Assembly: GCA_029204225.1 (NCBI GenBank)
Contig: CM055096.1
Coordinates: 62,106,957 to 62,170,956, forward strand
Direction of reading: 5' to 3'
DNA length: 64,000 nt
DNA from: Diphasiastrum complanatum
Lineage: Eukaryota > Streptophyta > Lycopodiopsida > Lycopodiales > Lycopodiaceae
This document shows positions 11,418 to 24,282 of the stretch, in pieces; within the stretch, counting starts at the first letter, position 1, and every line of letters starts with the position of its first letter. A model generated the notes under the pieces. It saw only the letters and a program-made list of their open reading frames with translations, searched no databases and was not told the origin of the DNA. The translations under genes and the position numbers were made by a program.

Positions 11418-11903
11418 ATGTCCTCAGAGAGCAGTCCTTCTTCCGCGTCCCACTCTTCCCACAGGCGTGTTGACATTGTCCTCTCTCGGGATGGGCTTCA
11501 TACTTTGGCAGATGTTGTTGTTGTTGATCCCACGAGTGGTGACCTATTGCCTCGCTCTGCCTTCACACCAGGAGAAGCGACAGGCGTCGCAACACAAGAG
11601 AAGAAAAAAAGCTACTTCGGCAGACACCCCACTGATGCTTTCCTTCCTTTGGCTATTGAGCCTTATGGCACCTTGCATCGACGCCTTGAGGATTTTCTTC
11701 GCATGTGTTCTCATCAGGCGGCAGAGTGTCAAGGTATTCTTGGTTCTATTCTCGTGGCTTCTTTAAAACAATGTGTTTCCATTGCCCTGCAGCATGCTCA
11801 GGCCCTATTTATTCTGCAACAGGCGACAGTGGCTGGGTCTGCTACATCTCATCTCCCTTCATTAGCTGACTCACCACCTCTTCACTTTTTTGATCTACTG
11901 TAG
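11418..11903 (+). pseudogene. Non-LTR-type C-terminal ORF remnant
   Basis: 161 residues include SHRRVDIVLSRDGLHTLADV, VDPTSGDLLPRSAF and PTDAFLPLAIEPYGTLHRRL. I recall this kind of segment from repeated plant ORFs downstream of reverse transcriptases, where it forms a C-terminal tail. I cannot confirm the match without a search. No RT is present upstream; the gypsy debris before it is on the other strand, so the element is 5' truncated. The 3' flank (11904-12090) resembles a retroelement terminus, with a short C/G hairpin and then AATAAA. Confidence 0.4.
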
Positions 11904-12029
11904 TCAGTTGGTAGACTCCCATGAACATCATCATAGTTTATGCACTTTTATTTTTAATGCCAGGATTTGGATTAATCTTAGCTTTACTGCAAGCTTAGCT
12001 CTTGTTTGAGCCTATTTTTGTTTAAACTT

Positions 12030-12092
12030 CCCCTTCGGGGTGTATATATCTTTTCCATCAATGTACCTACTACTTTTTCCTATGAATAAATG
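12030..12092 (+). terminator. Possible retroelement 3' terminus: hairpin plus AATAAA
   Basis: CCCC-TTC-GGGG at 12030-12040 is followed 45 bp later by AATAAA (about 12085-12090). The arrangement mirrors the 3' stem-loops of the LINE copies at 55771, 56760 and 61523, although the sequence differs. Confidence 0.4.
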
Positions 12093-12947
12093 CACCAGGG
12101 TGTTTCACTTTGTTGTCTGCTCTATTTCATCTCATGTTGCTTATTAAAGTTTGCACACTCTCTCTCTTGACAAAATTTCCAGAATTCACACGTGTGGGGA
12201 ATGTCCACAAGAGTGACTGATCTTAATTAAGCTTTGTGATTGGCACTATAACCTGATTCTAGATTGATCAACAAAATCTAGTTCAAAAGAAATGGCTAAT
12301 CCACAATCTAGCATGCTAATCAACAGAATATAATAGCAATGAATCAAAGAATGAATAAAAATACAAGATTTCAGTGTATGAGCATTATCCTCAACACGAG
12401 TTAGAGAGAGAGAGCTAGAGAGATAACAAGCAATATTTGTTTAGATCCAAAATGGCATGAGATAGCTACAAAACTTTGGTTCTTCATTATTGATTGTGTG
12501 GAGAGTTACACATATTTATGGAGTTTGAGGTAGCTCGAGGTAGAACCATATCTATCCACTCCAAAATGACATCTAGAGTCTATGTGACATTTGTCACTTG
12601 TCATGCATGAAATTCTACCAACTTTTTACAAGTGTACTAGATCTAACTAGAAATGTCCAAATCATCATGCATGTCTCCATTAAACTTTGTGCATGCCTTG
12701 CATGTCACTATGGATCACTTACAATTAATGCATGTGAGTTGCCACGAGTTTCTACAAGCATAATCATGCTAATTCTATGTCTACAAACTATATGCAAGTT
12801 GCATTTATCAAACTAGATAATACATAACCATGTAGCTCGAGTTCTATGTAGGCCAAACTTGGCATTTTGCATTAATAAGCTACATACTTGCATGGTACAA
12901 CATTTGTAGCAAGCCAAGAAATCAATATGGATTGTTTTTCAATTTTA

Positions 12948-13011
<64 letters not shown>

Positions 13012-14194
13012 TCACATTATTGCTATTTTTCGTCCTAGCCCTAAAAACCCTACAAATGTAAAAAAAAACTACGCTCCTCTCTCTCGCGCCCCTCTCTCTA
13101 TCGCACTCCTCTGTTTTATATCCATCTCTCTCTCTCTAGAAGGTTTTCCTTCTCTCTCTAAATGGGAAGGTTCTGTTTCTCCCACTTTGCAACACTTTTC
13201 AACTGCCCTTAAAAAAAATTAGGGCAGACGTGGCCCAATGAAAACGCGAGAATCGTGTTTTCTCCAACACTACTGACATTCTCTCTCTATTTATCTCTAG
13301 GCACGCCATATAAGGGAAGTAAGCGATATTAGCCTTAGATTTTCTCGTGTCTCCAAGCAAACAAGTACGATGTGATATTGTATCACAAAGGACTTGCCAT
13401 GTCATAATATGAGAATACTATTAAAGAAATAGCATGTGCCACATAGATTAGGTTTCTTTAGGGCACCTTAAGTTGTTTTAGGTGAACATAGGTATTGCTT
13501 CATCTCAAACGTTGTATGAACGGAGTTGCGTCTGTTCCTTCACGAGACACGATCTTTTGTTTGTTCGTTACTATGTAATGGGCTGTTGCCCACACACACC
13601 TATCAATTCAATATCATTGTTGTTTAGTTAAGCACTCTCACTACTCTCTCTTCTGCTGCTATTACGTAACTTTGAGAATGTAATATATACTAAGCTGAAA
13701 ATCAAATTTATTAACGTGTGGGAATTTGCTTTGTGCAATGGATTTATATTTTGAGTTTGAAATATATGCTTGATCTTCATATGTTTGTATTGTATAATTA
13801 AAACATTGATATTATAAGTTAGTAGTTTTGAATAGACATTATTATTATTATTTTTAAAAGTTACAACAAATTGATAAGATTTGTTGATGATTATAATTTT
13901 GTTGTATCAAAGAATATAATTCATGACTGATTATTAGTTGTATTGTTCCAATTCCCATACTTTGCCCAAATTTGACCCACAAAAACCACCTCTAGTATTG
14001 GGATGCACATCATATAATTGAATTGCTTGATCTAGAAATAAATGTGTTGGACTAGTTACTTTTCTTATTTCTTGACAATTATTATTTGGAAGGAGTCTTT
14101 AGATTGTACCAAATTTAAATTGTTACTTTCATCACACCTTTTTGGAAACTTATTCTTTGGCTTTGAAATTGAGAAGACATTTTCAAGTATTCGC
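12093..14194. other. No gene; CT tract and pyrimidine-rich flank
   Basis: AT-rich sequence with a (CT)n tract at 12951-13008 and a pyrimidine-rich region to about 13200. Several short ORFs without features. Confidence 0.4.
12951..13008 (+). repeat. (CT)n microsatellite, 58 bp
   Basis: Uninterrupted CT dinucleotides, with shorter CT runs to about 13137. Confidence 0.98.
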
Positions 14195-14340
14195 AATTTC
14201 ACAATTAATATTCACAATATTCGTCAGTATTCACAATGTTCACGATCAATATTCACAATATTTGCAATCACTATTCACAATATTCACGATCAATAGTCAC
14301 AATATTCACGATCAATATCTCAGAATATTCATTTCTCCAT
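14195..14340. repeat. Minisatellite based on TTCACAATA
   Basis: Degenerate tandem copies alternate ATTCACAATATTCACGATCAA with variants such as ATTTGCAATCA. The period is about 23-28 bp, seven or so partial units. Confidence 0.8.
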
Positions 14341-14441
14341 ATTCGCAATTTGATTAGTTACACAATATGGAAGACATTTTCAATATGTCCTGCAAAAAAA
14401 AACATACTCACAAAATTATAATTAGATAAAGATCAACTATC

Positions 14442-14831
14442 ATGACTGAAAACTTATTGATCTATTATATCTTTCACAAAATACCTAATAAGTACAATTG
14501 TCTACCTCAAAAAAAACAAAAAGCCATGGCTACAACTCATTGGACTACTCATCAAGTTAAGCTTCAAAACAAGAAGTCTAACGGGATAGACTTCATCAGA
14601 AATAAGGACACCGTTACAGAACCTTACAACAACTGCTGTTTACAAGGGGTAACTAGGGCACAAGAAATCGAAGCTTTTCTTCCAAACCAAACTTTAGTAA
14701 TATATGATAGACATCATTGCTCTTCATATCGAATACATGGAGAAATATGGCCATTCTCACATTTCATTAGTAGTACAGATCAGGCACAACATGCCTCGTG
14801 TCATATAAATCGATTTGATACAGATTTGTAA
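14442..14831 (+). CDS. Unrecognised 129-residue ORF
   Basis: An ATG-initiated open frame of 129 residues in AT-rich sequence. It has no signal peptide, no membrane segment and no motif I recognise, and no gene neighbours. Coding status is doubtful; chance is a fair explanation. Confidence 0.15.
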   Translation: MTENLLIYYIFHKIPNKYNCLPQKKQKAMATTHWTTHQVKLQNKKSNGIDFIRNKDTVTEPYNNCCLQGVTRAQEIEAFLPNQTLVIYDRHHCSSYRIHGEIWPFSHFISSTDQAQHASCHINRFDTDL

Positions 14832-15815
14832 AAAGATCAAGAAAAAAGTAAACAAGCGGTATATGTTTTGCTTAAGTACCAGTGACACTTAGACGTATGA
14901 TTCGTTTTCAAAGTTGTAAGCAAGGGGTTTCTGATCTTGGTTACGAAGCGGAAACTAGAGGAACCAAATTTCGAGCTTCCTGCATGCACACATAACAATA
15001 CAAAGCTTAAAAAACAAATGCACTGAGAATAGGTCTTTAAAAGTACTAGTGCATCAATAGTATGAAAAATTTTGTTTCAAGAGATTGAAATATAAAAAAA
15101 ACATTCATTGCATTAAAGTATACATGTAAAAAACAAGAAAGAATCAAGCATTAACAATTCATTGTAATAAAACAACAGTGTAGAGAACAAGGAAGAAATG
15201 AATCAAACGTCAATGCAGAAAGAAAAGTTGGGATGAAGCTAATTTAGATAACTTCAAACGAAATATAACTTCCAAAAAAGCTCTATCATTGTTCCACCAT
15301 CACATTTATGAACATGGATCCCACATTGTACACAAAACATACTGATAAAACAGGGGAATGCAATAACGAGGAGCCAACAATCGATTGGTACAACGGAATC
15401 TCCTATAACCCCCAGCAAGAGTAGAAAAACGCAATAAGAAAGAAGGTCCCACAAACATGCAAAGTAGCGAACAAAACATAGTCCGCAAAGGCATGCCATG
15501 CTTTATTGGCATGGACCAGTTGTTTTCAAAAAAAATGCAAGTAACCGTGTGGTTTGCATGAAAAGCCAATTTGCTCATGCAAAAAGTATCTCAAAAATTC
15601 ACGTTGGGCGGGATGTGGGTTGCACGAATTGGTCCATGCCCCAAAAGTTGAGACCATCAAAACTCTTTATCCTTTAACGTTGACTTTTTTTCAAACCACA
15701 TTGACCGACCTCATCCCATATTATTGCAAGGCAAGGCCAAATACTTCACATCCATTGCCACATTAAAGTTGTTCAATGATCTTAATGCTATGAATCATAA
15801 ATACATAGTCACATG
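14832..15815. other. No recognisable gene
   Basis: Only short, featureless open frames on both strands. Confidence 0.35.
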
Positions 15816-16265
15816 CTACTCTGTACACTTTGAAAATTGAATGGAAAGCCTGTCTGCAAATAAATCAATTAGTTCGATCTTTAAAAAGCTGATTGTGTTA
15901 AACTGCCAATTTATGTGAAGAACTGTATGGGAACAAAAATATTCGTTTGCTAAGACAGTCGGGGTGACAACACTGAAACCTTGAGTGAGGAGGAAATCGC
16001 CCGTTCTCCCACTGAAGGAGTAAGTCTTGATTGGTATGGTGAGGTCTTTCAAAAAGGTAAGTGAAATAGTGCCAATCATCTTTTCAACAGTGAAATCCAG
16101 AGTTCCAAACACTATAAGTTGAAGACAACCTGTATTGTTATAACATGCATCAAAGAAGAGGCCATGGATTCTGCCTAGCTCTTGGGAAAAGAAATCGGGA
16201 CCTTCTGTGATCTTATCATTGAACACAACAACATCAACAAAGGCAAAAGAGAGTGAATGATCCAT
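15816..16265 (-). pseudogene. Dirigent-family protein, 5' truncated
   Basis: Dirigent proteins are secreted beta-barrels that steer phenoxy-radical coupling in lignan and lignin chemistry. Residues 9-100 align with the family: FVDVVVFNDKITEGPD (usual VVVFDDPLTEGP), SQELGRIHGLFFDA (SxxxGRAQGxY) and FSGRTGDFLLTQGFSVV (GGTGxFxxARGY). The normal N-terminus (signal peptide and first strand) is missing. The end runs about 30 residues past the usual stop through unrelated sequence (LIDLFADRLSIQF). An upstream exon could exist, but none is recognisable within 300 bp. It is probably a truncated pseudogene; a divergent gene is possible. Confidence 0.6.
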
Positions 16266-16405
16266 AGCACCTCCTAGATACAGACAGTTGCGGAATTATT
16301 GAAAGTAAAGTTTGATCTCACTACCTGGACATACAATTCGTACAAATATTTGAAAGTCGAATTGCTGCCTCTGTAGGCGTAACACTGAACCACTTAATGG
16401 TGTCA

Positions 16406-16546
16406 TTAGTATTGCAACCCAGAAAATATTTCCATATCTACGATTTTGGTTGCTGCCTTCTTTGACACTGCAAGCTTATAGCGGTCACTAGGCAAACCAT
16501 CTGATGGAATGAGATCTACAAGGGGAATTCTACCAGGAGAGGCCAT
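16406..16546 (-). CDS. Short unrecognised ORF in a duplicated segment
   Basis: 46 codons from ATG, including MASPGRIPLVDLIPSDG and YKLAVSKKAATKIVDMEIF, which look like real coding sequence. The 3' part (16290-16465) is repeated in degraded form at 17330-17500. It lies upstream of the dirigent fragment on the same strand. The family is not recognised. It may be an exon of the same or another decayed gene. Confidence 0.25.
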   Translation of the reverse strand: MASPGRIPLVDLIPSDGLPSDRYKLAVSKKAATKIVDMEIFSGLQY

Positions 16547-16988
16547 GCACTAGCCGTGGCCAACTCTAGTCGTCATGACCGTTCACAGATGTTTTCAATA
16601 GTTGCTTTGTTCTTCCTTCTTATTCTTTTGGTTTCATGGTAGCACAAATGAATTAGAGCTGTCAGGTACAACATTTTTTTGTAATAAAATGGTATTTTTT
16701 TTTTAAATACATGAACCAAATGCACCAAGCAAGTACGCCCTTGAGCAAGGTAAAAAAGTATCTTCAACAGAAGCGGTAGTGCATATGTTCTCAATAGCTG
16801 CTTTGATCTCGCTTCTTACCCTTTCTGAAATAATTTCCCTATTAACTCACAGTAAAGTTAAATTATGCAACAGCCATTTCAAGCTTGAACAACATCCAAA
16901 GCTCTGGAAAATAATCCAAAAACCTAATCCTCCAAGGGAAAAATTCTATAACCATTCTAGAAAAAGGCTTTACATTCCAGAAGTAGGC

Positions 16989-17267
16989 CTAACAAGATAT
17001 GAGTAAACCCTCATTGAAACCCTGATTTATCAAAATTTGCGCATAAATTTGGACGTCCTCTCTACCAAACCAGTCCACTTCTTCCCACGGCCATGTAGGA
17101 TTCATTATCAAAGAAAGTCTAGAATCACTCACTTCATCAAACAACTCGTGTTTCATAGCTACAAGAGCTAAAACTTTCAACTCATGTTTTGCTACTTTAT
17201 CAAATCCTAGCAATCCTCCTTTTGTGTGAGACATCAAGGTATCTCCATATTGTGAGCCAAAATCCAT
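16989..17267 (-). CDS. Unrecognised 92-residue ORF
   Basis: ATG-initiated and coding-like in composition, including LLGFDKVAKHELKVLALVAM and TWPWEEVDWFGREDVQIYAQ. It is flanked by locally duplicated sequence. It is soluble, with no signal or membrane segment. I do not recognise it and assign no function. Confidence 0.3.
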   Translation of the reverse strand: MDFGSQYGDTLMSHTKGGLLGFDKVAKHELKVLALVAMKHELFDEVSDSRLSLIMNPTWPWEEVDWFGREDVQIYAQILINQGFNEGLLISC

Positions 17268-17605
17268 AGCAGGCCAACTAGGTCTCTACATCTACAATGG
17301 ATGTGTTCAGAAGCCACTACAACTTGTGATGAAGTTGTGGAATTGCTGAAAGTAAATTTCATCTCACTACCTGAACGTAGAATTTGTTCGAATCTTTGAA
17401 AGTCGATCGTGCATGTGTAAACACTGGCCCACTTAGTAGCATCATCACTATTTCAACCTAGAAAATATTTCCATATCTACGATTTTGGATTGCTGCCATT
17501 CTTTGAGAGATCAAGGTATCTTCAAATTGTGACACAAAATCCATAGCAGTCGAACTGGGTCTTTATGTCTGCAGTTGATGTGTTGAGAAGCCACTACAAT
17601 GATTA

Positions 17606-18275
17606 AGAATTTAGATCAGCAGAGGTAAGTCTTTTGTTAGCTTTTGCTTTTGGAAACCTATCCATTCATGCGTATCAAAACACAATTCATGTGTATTGAA
17701 GCACCACATTCACATGTCTTTGCTTTTTTGGCCTTATGCATCATGCATTCTCTGCATGAATTGTAAGAATTTTCTAATGGAAAAATATGCATGTTAGTTT
17801 AGCCCTCAACCAAGGTTCAGGTCTTAAAAATTTAGGCTGTCACCATAGAGTATCCTTTAATGTTGACTTTTTCCAAACTCCATTCACTGACCTCACCACA
17901 TAATATTGCCTTCTGCAAGGCAAGGCCAAGAAAAGTCCACCTCCTATGTGAGTGTTCGGAAACCTTTTCGAGGTTCCCCTCCAATTACATGCATTTTTTA
18001 AAAGTTGTCGATTTTTAAAAAAAAATTGTCTTCTAGATCTTGCATCTCAAATTCTTTGTTGACAAAATATTAGGAATCTTCGTTAGTAAACTATTTTATT
18101 AAATTAATAGACCTATGCAACCTTAGGTCTATAAGGATCTACCTACTTCATTATACAAAAAATTTCTCCATATGAAAATGACAAGTAGTTTTTTTTTTAA
18201 ATTTAATAAAAGGTTGTTATGTTTTTAAAAGTCAACTTCTTGTATGTTTTTTACAAAACCGATTTTTGAAGAAAG
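17606..18275. other. No recognisable gene
   Basis: AT-rich; nothing coding is apparent. Confidence 0.35.
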
Positions 18276-18371
18276 ATGTCTTATACTTTGCCAGCATTCC
18301 CGAACATCGGACTGCTTCTTCCTCCTACCTCATGGGGTTTTTTCGCACTTGATCCCTCCAATTCCTGCCCT

Positions 18372-18581
18372 GTCAGAGCTAGGTGCTACTTCCAACATGT
18401 GGTTGACCCCTCTACTCATTTAAGGACGCTACCATCGGAGGCTACCTCTAGTGATAGCCTCCAACATGTGGGTCCCTCTTTGTCAGAGGTAGGTGTTACT
18501 TCCAACATGTGGTTGACCCCCTCCTCTAAGGAGGCTGCCATGGAAGGCTACCTCTAGTGGTGGCCTCCAACATGTGGCCCA

Positions 18582-18585
<4 letters not shown>
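18372..18585. repeat. 110-bp tandem duplication next to a CT tract
   Basis: Units start at 18372 and 18482. Both contain GTCAGAG(C/G)TAGGTG, ACTTCCAACATGTGGTTGAC and GGCTACCTCTAGTG. The second copy runs directly into the (CT)n at 18586. Confidence 0.9.

Positions 18586-18676
<91 letters not shown>
18586..18676 (+). repeat. (CT)n microsatellite, 91 bp
   Basis: Uninterrupted CT dinucleotides. Confidence 0.99.
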
Positions 18677-19626
<950 letters not shown>

Positions 19627-20800
19627 TGCACATGGGTAGTATCTAATTTTATGGCACTCTGTCTTGCTTTTTATTGTCTAAGTTAGTGGCATAACCCTAA
19701 ATGGTGTGAACTTTTTGGCGGGAATTATGTTTTTTTTAAATTTCTCCTAAATGAAAAGTTTTTTCCATGAAGCTCCAGGAGGACATTTTACTTTGGTTAT
19801 AAATAACAAAATGTTGCTTTGAGGTTATTCACCTCTTCTACTTTTCATCTTCTTCGTCACTTCTCCTTCAAAGACGTTTAGACATGCCCATCTACAGTGC
19901 GCACTGGAGCTTCTATAAGAAGCAAAGCAAGTATGAATATTACTCACTCCACATGAGCTTTAGCGCGAACAGCCAGCGCTCAAGTATTATTACCATAATC
20001 TGAAATGTGCTTCTTGTGGTCTATCTTTTAGAAAGCAATGATGAATCTAGATAGTATGCTAATAGCTGTGATTAGTTGCTGGTAATGGCTTATCATATTG
20101 ATGATTTTTTGCAATAAATTTTGACCAGCGATGGTCACTAACAAGTGCTCATTTATTAGTAATCGTTTCCACGATTTCTGACCAACGATGGTTGTTTGGT
20201 ATCAAACCACATACTATTTTGTATGGTAAGTAGTGCGCTGACAGGCAGCGATGACAGCGCTGGTAATATGCATATGTTGCGCATTAATGTGGTGATTGTT
20301 TGTTGAAAACTGCTTGAATATCTTCAATGTGGATAAGCACTAGTATAGCAGCAACCATCATCAATTGTTAGTGAAGATGTTAGCATAACGATTGCTTCGT
20401 CAATGATAGATAACTACAATACTTACGTTATGTTATCATACTTTCCATTCCTCTCTATGAAAGTTTCTTTGTATAAACAAGATACCTCCACTCACTCCTC
20501 CTGTTTGCTCACACTGATAGAATAGCTTATGTAAAATCATAGTATACCCTACCCATTGTTTAAATATCACAACAACTCGATCGCTGGTTTGCATTACACT
20601 TTATTCAAACAGTGGTTGTAACTTGCTACGATAATCTTTGTAGTCTACACTTCCAATACTTTACTCTTGTCTTTCGATAAGATCAAAGCGTCCAAACGTG
20701 GGGGCCTCAAATTACCCTCAATTTGGCCTTGTACGATGGTAGGAATCTCAGCATTTGCAATTGTATCTTCTTCTCCCATCATTTTCATATCATTTGGAGC
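19627..20800. other. Non-coding; scattered CCAGCGATGG-like motifs
   Basis: No gene. Between about 19965 and 20590 a motif close to CCAGCGATGG appears repeatedly in both orientations (CCAGCGCTC, ACCAGCGATGGTC, ACCAACGATGGTT, GGCAGCGATGACAGCGCTGG, GATCGCTGG). This resembles the subterminal repeat zone of a CACTA element. The CACTA copy on the minus strand ends just upstream at 20801. Confidence 0.4.
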
Positions 20801-21430
20801 TTAGATAAGTGGTTTAGGTTCTTCCAAAACCTCAAAATTGAGTGGTGGTTCGTCATGTACATCTAATGTTACAATATCTTTTCCTTCAAACACACATTGT
20901 TTTCTTGTATTAAGTTGGATCACATACCACCATCTTGGGTCTATTCGACCTGGATGAAATATGATCTGCCAAAGAATTTAAAAAATTAAGTTAGTCTTAT
21001 AAGATCGATACATAAATAAGACATTGAAAATATTAATGACATTGGGATTGTAGAGTCTCACCTGTTCACAATGTCGTGGCAATACTAAAGTGTCATGAGA
21101 GTCCATCGATATTCATTTTGTTGAGTCGATTTGAAAAAAATTTGAGTTACCATTATTAATCGTGGCATTGCTTCCACAATAGATGACCTTGAACCATTTT
21201 ATGTCAAAAATAAAGTATTTGTCGTTAGTCTCGTATTCGACTTCATAAATATGTTGCAATGTGCAGACATAGTCTAGGTCGTCCGAAATGACATTCACGT
21301 CTCTCACACTAGAACGACTCTCTTGTTGAAACTTGGCCATTATACCACAATCATATGTACGTCGCTTGTTATCAACTCTCTCACCACGATAATGATGTCC
21401 ATATGCCCACATGACAGTGTATGATTTATA
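20801..21430 (-). pseudogene. CACTA DUF4216 region, minus-strand copy
   Basis: Two exons, 21430-21062 and 20965-20801, with consensus splice sites (GAACAG|GTGAGA, GGCAG|ATCATA) and phase 0 at the join. Exon 1 contains MWAYGHHYRGERVDNKRRTY, YFIFDIKWFKVIYCGSNAT and FFQIDSTK, then a TGA at 21113-21115, then LVLPRHCEQ. Exon 2 begins IIFHPGRIDPRWWYVIQ and ends in an acidic tail PPLNFEVLEEP. One nonsense codon aside, this is the best preserved DUF4216 copy here. The upstream exons are missing: at 21540, just past a CCTTCCATCCA exon end (the CGWK block), the inverted-repeat structure begins. Confidence 0.82.
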
Positions 21431-21554
21431 CTAACACACAAAAAAAAAAACAAATTTGTGTAAATTAAAATACTATTTATATATTGAGTAGTACAAAACA
21501 AAATTTCACAAAGACAATGCTACACTAACCTTCCATCCACACAACTAGAAAACT

Positions 21555-21912
21555 CTGTGTTTATCCACGCAGAGTATCCACGCGAGACCCTACACTTAGT
21601 CGATTTTCCAAAATTTTGTTTGCGTGGAACATCCACGCGTGGATTATCCATGCCAAAAAAAAATTTGGACACGCCTCCGGCCAGTCTACCGGTGTTTTTC
21701 TGACACGGCGCCGAAAAATTTATGCGCGTGGATAATCCACGCAAAATTGAATTTTGAAAATTCCAGCAACTGTTTGGGAGGGAAGGTTGGTGGCGCCGGA
21801 AAGCAGTTTTGGCATGGATAATCCACGCAAATTTTAGTTTGTTCACCGGACGAGACTTGAAGTTAAAGATATCCACGCGTGCATATCTTCTACGTGGATT
21901 ATCCACGCATTT
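21555..21912. repeat. Palindromic GCGTGGAT repeats, left block
   Basis: Many copies of GCGTGGAT and its complement ATCCACGC, often paired around one base as GCGTGGAT-N-ATCCACGC (perfect copy at 21726-21742; near copies elsewhere, such as 21624 and 21888). Confidence 0.95.
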
Positions 21913-22633
21913 TTTTTGTTTTTGTTTTTTGCATGTTGATAATGACATGAAATTAGTTAAATAAATATATTTCTAAAGTGAATTATATTATGATTAGGCT
22001 ATATATATATATTTTCTAAAGTGAATTATATTATGATGAGGTTTTTTTTTTTGTTTTGCATGTTCATAATGAAATGGAATTAGTTAAATAAATATTTTTC
22101 TAAAGTGAATTATATCATGGTGTTCCTAGATGATTGGGATTTTTTATGAGAGCGGCCACCTACTTTTATAAGACAGTTGACTCGAGCTACCAAGAGGGTA
22201 ATTATGCATGATCTAAGGCTTTGAGAGCCAGGGGTTTAGGGTCTACCCTAATGGCACTCTACCTAATCTCATATCCGAGATTATTTGATATGGAATGAGA
22301 GCTCATTTTGTACATACTTTGAGAGATTATCAAGAGATGGTGATTTTGGCAAGTTTTCTCTTTAATGAGGAATTGATGAATGATGAATGTGATATTTTTT
22401 GTGTCTAATGAATAGATCTGAATCTGAACAAAGTATTATACTTTCCACATGTGTGACATGATGTGAAGATCAATTATTTCTAGTTTTCTTGTGGTGTTCA
22501 AAAGCCTTTGTCAATTAGATGCAAAATAGGTTGAATTGTGTGCTAGTTATCTATTTGTTAAATATAAGTGAAACCTTTGATGCTTTTTCAAGGTTTTAGT
22601 ATCAAATGAGGTTCATAACCTTTGATTTTAACA

Positions 22634-22646
22634 TGGCATCAGAGCC
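22634..22646 (+). other. Copia-type primer-binding site, left arm
   Basis: TGGCATCAGAGCC directly after an LTR-like end (TTTTAACA), close to the copia PBS TGGTATCAGAGCC, complementary to initiator Met-tRNA. The LTR-like sequence probably begins near 22115. Confidence 0.7.
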
Positions 22647-22779
22647 CAAACGGAACCATCAAGACTCAAATACAAGGAAGAGAGAAGCAATTACAAGTTG
22701 ATGATTGTTTAATTTTTATTGCCCTTATTACTACCTTAAGTTTGATGATGTTCCTTCAAGTGTGAATGAAACTGTAGCA

Positions 22780-23020
22780 ACAAAAGAGTGATTGGATGTA
22801 ATGAAAAGTGAGGTGAGTACATGATGCATTGTTTGAGATACTTGTAAAATTATTGATCATCCATTAAAGATACAAAATGTTACTGTTTGCAAATGGGTCT
22901 TTAAGATCAAGCTTAATCAAGATGGTAGTGTGAATAATTATAAAACAAGACTAGTTGCCAAGGGATATGCTCAATTCAAGGGGATTGACTATGATGAAAC
23001 ACTTGATTTTGTCATAGTTT
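22780..23020 (+). pseudogene. Copia RT fragment, left arm
   Basis: The frame contains LDVMKSEVS, then [20 protein letters not shown] and [19 protein letters not shown], the N-terminal block of copia reverse transcriptase. It lies only about 130 bp after the primer-binding site, so gag, protease and integrase have been deleted. The block is cut off after DETLDFVI, before the catalytic YVDD motif. A stop precedes LDVMK. Confidence 0.85.
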
Positions 23021-23139
23021 GTGGTGGTGATTTCATTAACTCACATGCCATTGTTGTTTTTCCAATAAGCACTGTCTCTGTGTTTTTTCTGTTTGCTTGT
23101 CTTTCTTGCAAAACCTTTTCAAACCAGTGTCCTATTTGA

Positions 23140-23543
23140 CCTGAGCAGTTATTCTTCTTTATGGTAAATGGGTGAAACCAAATATAGTCGAAAAGCATGC
23201 AAGCATGAGGATGGACAACAATGGTTTTTGCTTGATAGATGTAACAAAAACAATTCGACAAACTAGCATGGAAGATCAGCCATTTGTTATGCCTAAGCAT
23301 GTGCAACAAGTGTTTTATATCCAAGACCCGATGGCAACGACAACGAATTGGAATGTTGTATTGCATCATTATGCTAGGGGAAGACGTGATGGTAAGGATG
23401 GGAATAATGTCATGGATTTTTCATTGGTCGAGGACTTTTGCACGACATTAGTAGATCTTATCGTGGATGAAGAGGAATGTACATCTCATGTGGATATTGT
23501 TGAAGGACATGTTATTGATCTCCTCACAAGATCCCCAAAGTAG
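23140..23543 (+). pseudogene. CACTA C-terminal (DUF4216 end) fragment in the loop
   Basis: An open frame reads GKWVKPNIVEKHASMRMDNN, then GFCLIDVTKTI, DQPFVMPKHVQQVFYIQDP and NWNVVLHHYARGRRDG, then an acidic end. This matches the last part of CACTA DUF4216 proteins, where xQVFYVxDPxxxxWxVV is typical. It belongs to a different sublineage from the VFFxPDRxxxxWWxVxQV copies at 6.5, 20.9 and 42.2 kb. The 5' part is absent. It ends at TAG. Confidence 0.72.
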
Positions 23544-24080
23544 TGATGATTTAGAGACAAAGTGATCTCGAAATGTACTTTGCAGATATCTATGTAACTA
23601 TTTTATCTAAGAAATTCGAAACTATTTTCTCTATAAATTCTAGTAATGTTAGCACATTGTGCAATTATAAAGTGTTTTTTAACAGCCCACATGTTGTCAA
23701 AACTCGTATAGATCCAGTACATGCATATTTTCAAACATTAATGTATGTAGCTATGTATATCATGCAATCATAAAGTTGAATCCATATGGCATGTGTTTGT
23801 GTACTATATACATGCAACTCATTATTTGCATTATGCATATGCGCTTATATATCATGCACTAATCTTAAAATCCTATATTGAATAATTTCTATTTTAAGAC
23901 ACAAAAGAATTGGCAATAGAAAGTATTGTTCCTACCATACAACCCCAATTTTTGCCATGGCAACTGTTTTTGCTTTTTTTGCCATGACCAATAAATTGCA
24001 GAAAACTTTTTCGAAAATTTTGGCCATGGCCCACAAGTTTCAGAAAATGTGTTTTTCTCAATTTTTTGCCACAACTGCTC

Positions 24081-24221
<141 letters not shown>

Positions 24222-24282
24222 AACACATGTAAAAAATATCCACACACAATACAAAGAAGGACGCAAGGGCAAAAAAAATTTC

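Larger units (their letters stand above)
16290..17600. repeat. Local segmental duplications around the 16.4-17.6 kb ORFs
   Basis: Sequence at 16290-16465 recurs at 17330-17500 (shared landmarks: AGAAAATATTTCCATATCTA, CTACGATTTTGG). Sequence at 17226-17325 recurs at 17507-17605 (AAATCCATAGCAG and GAGAAGCCACTACAA types). The copies have diverged by many substitutions. Confidence 0.75.

Noticed and set aside
11308-11766. 152-residue plus-strand frame
   Set aside because: Overlaps the 11418-11903 frame, which carries the family-like segments; this one is a shadow with a repetitive start.
14442-14831. Functional annotation of the 129-residue ORF
   Set aside because: No motif, no homologous copy in the window and AT-rich composition; left as a low-confidence ORF.
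20220-20245. Complement of AGTAGTG near CCAGCGATGG motifs as a CACTA end
   Set aside because: Only seven bases fit the terminus and no partner end was found.
22930-23139. Independent gene starting [15 protein letters not shown]
   Set aside because: It is the copia RT fragment of the left inverted arm, and the continuation after DETL is unrelated sequence.
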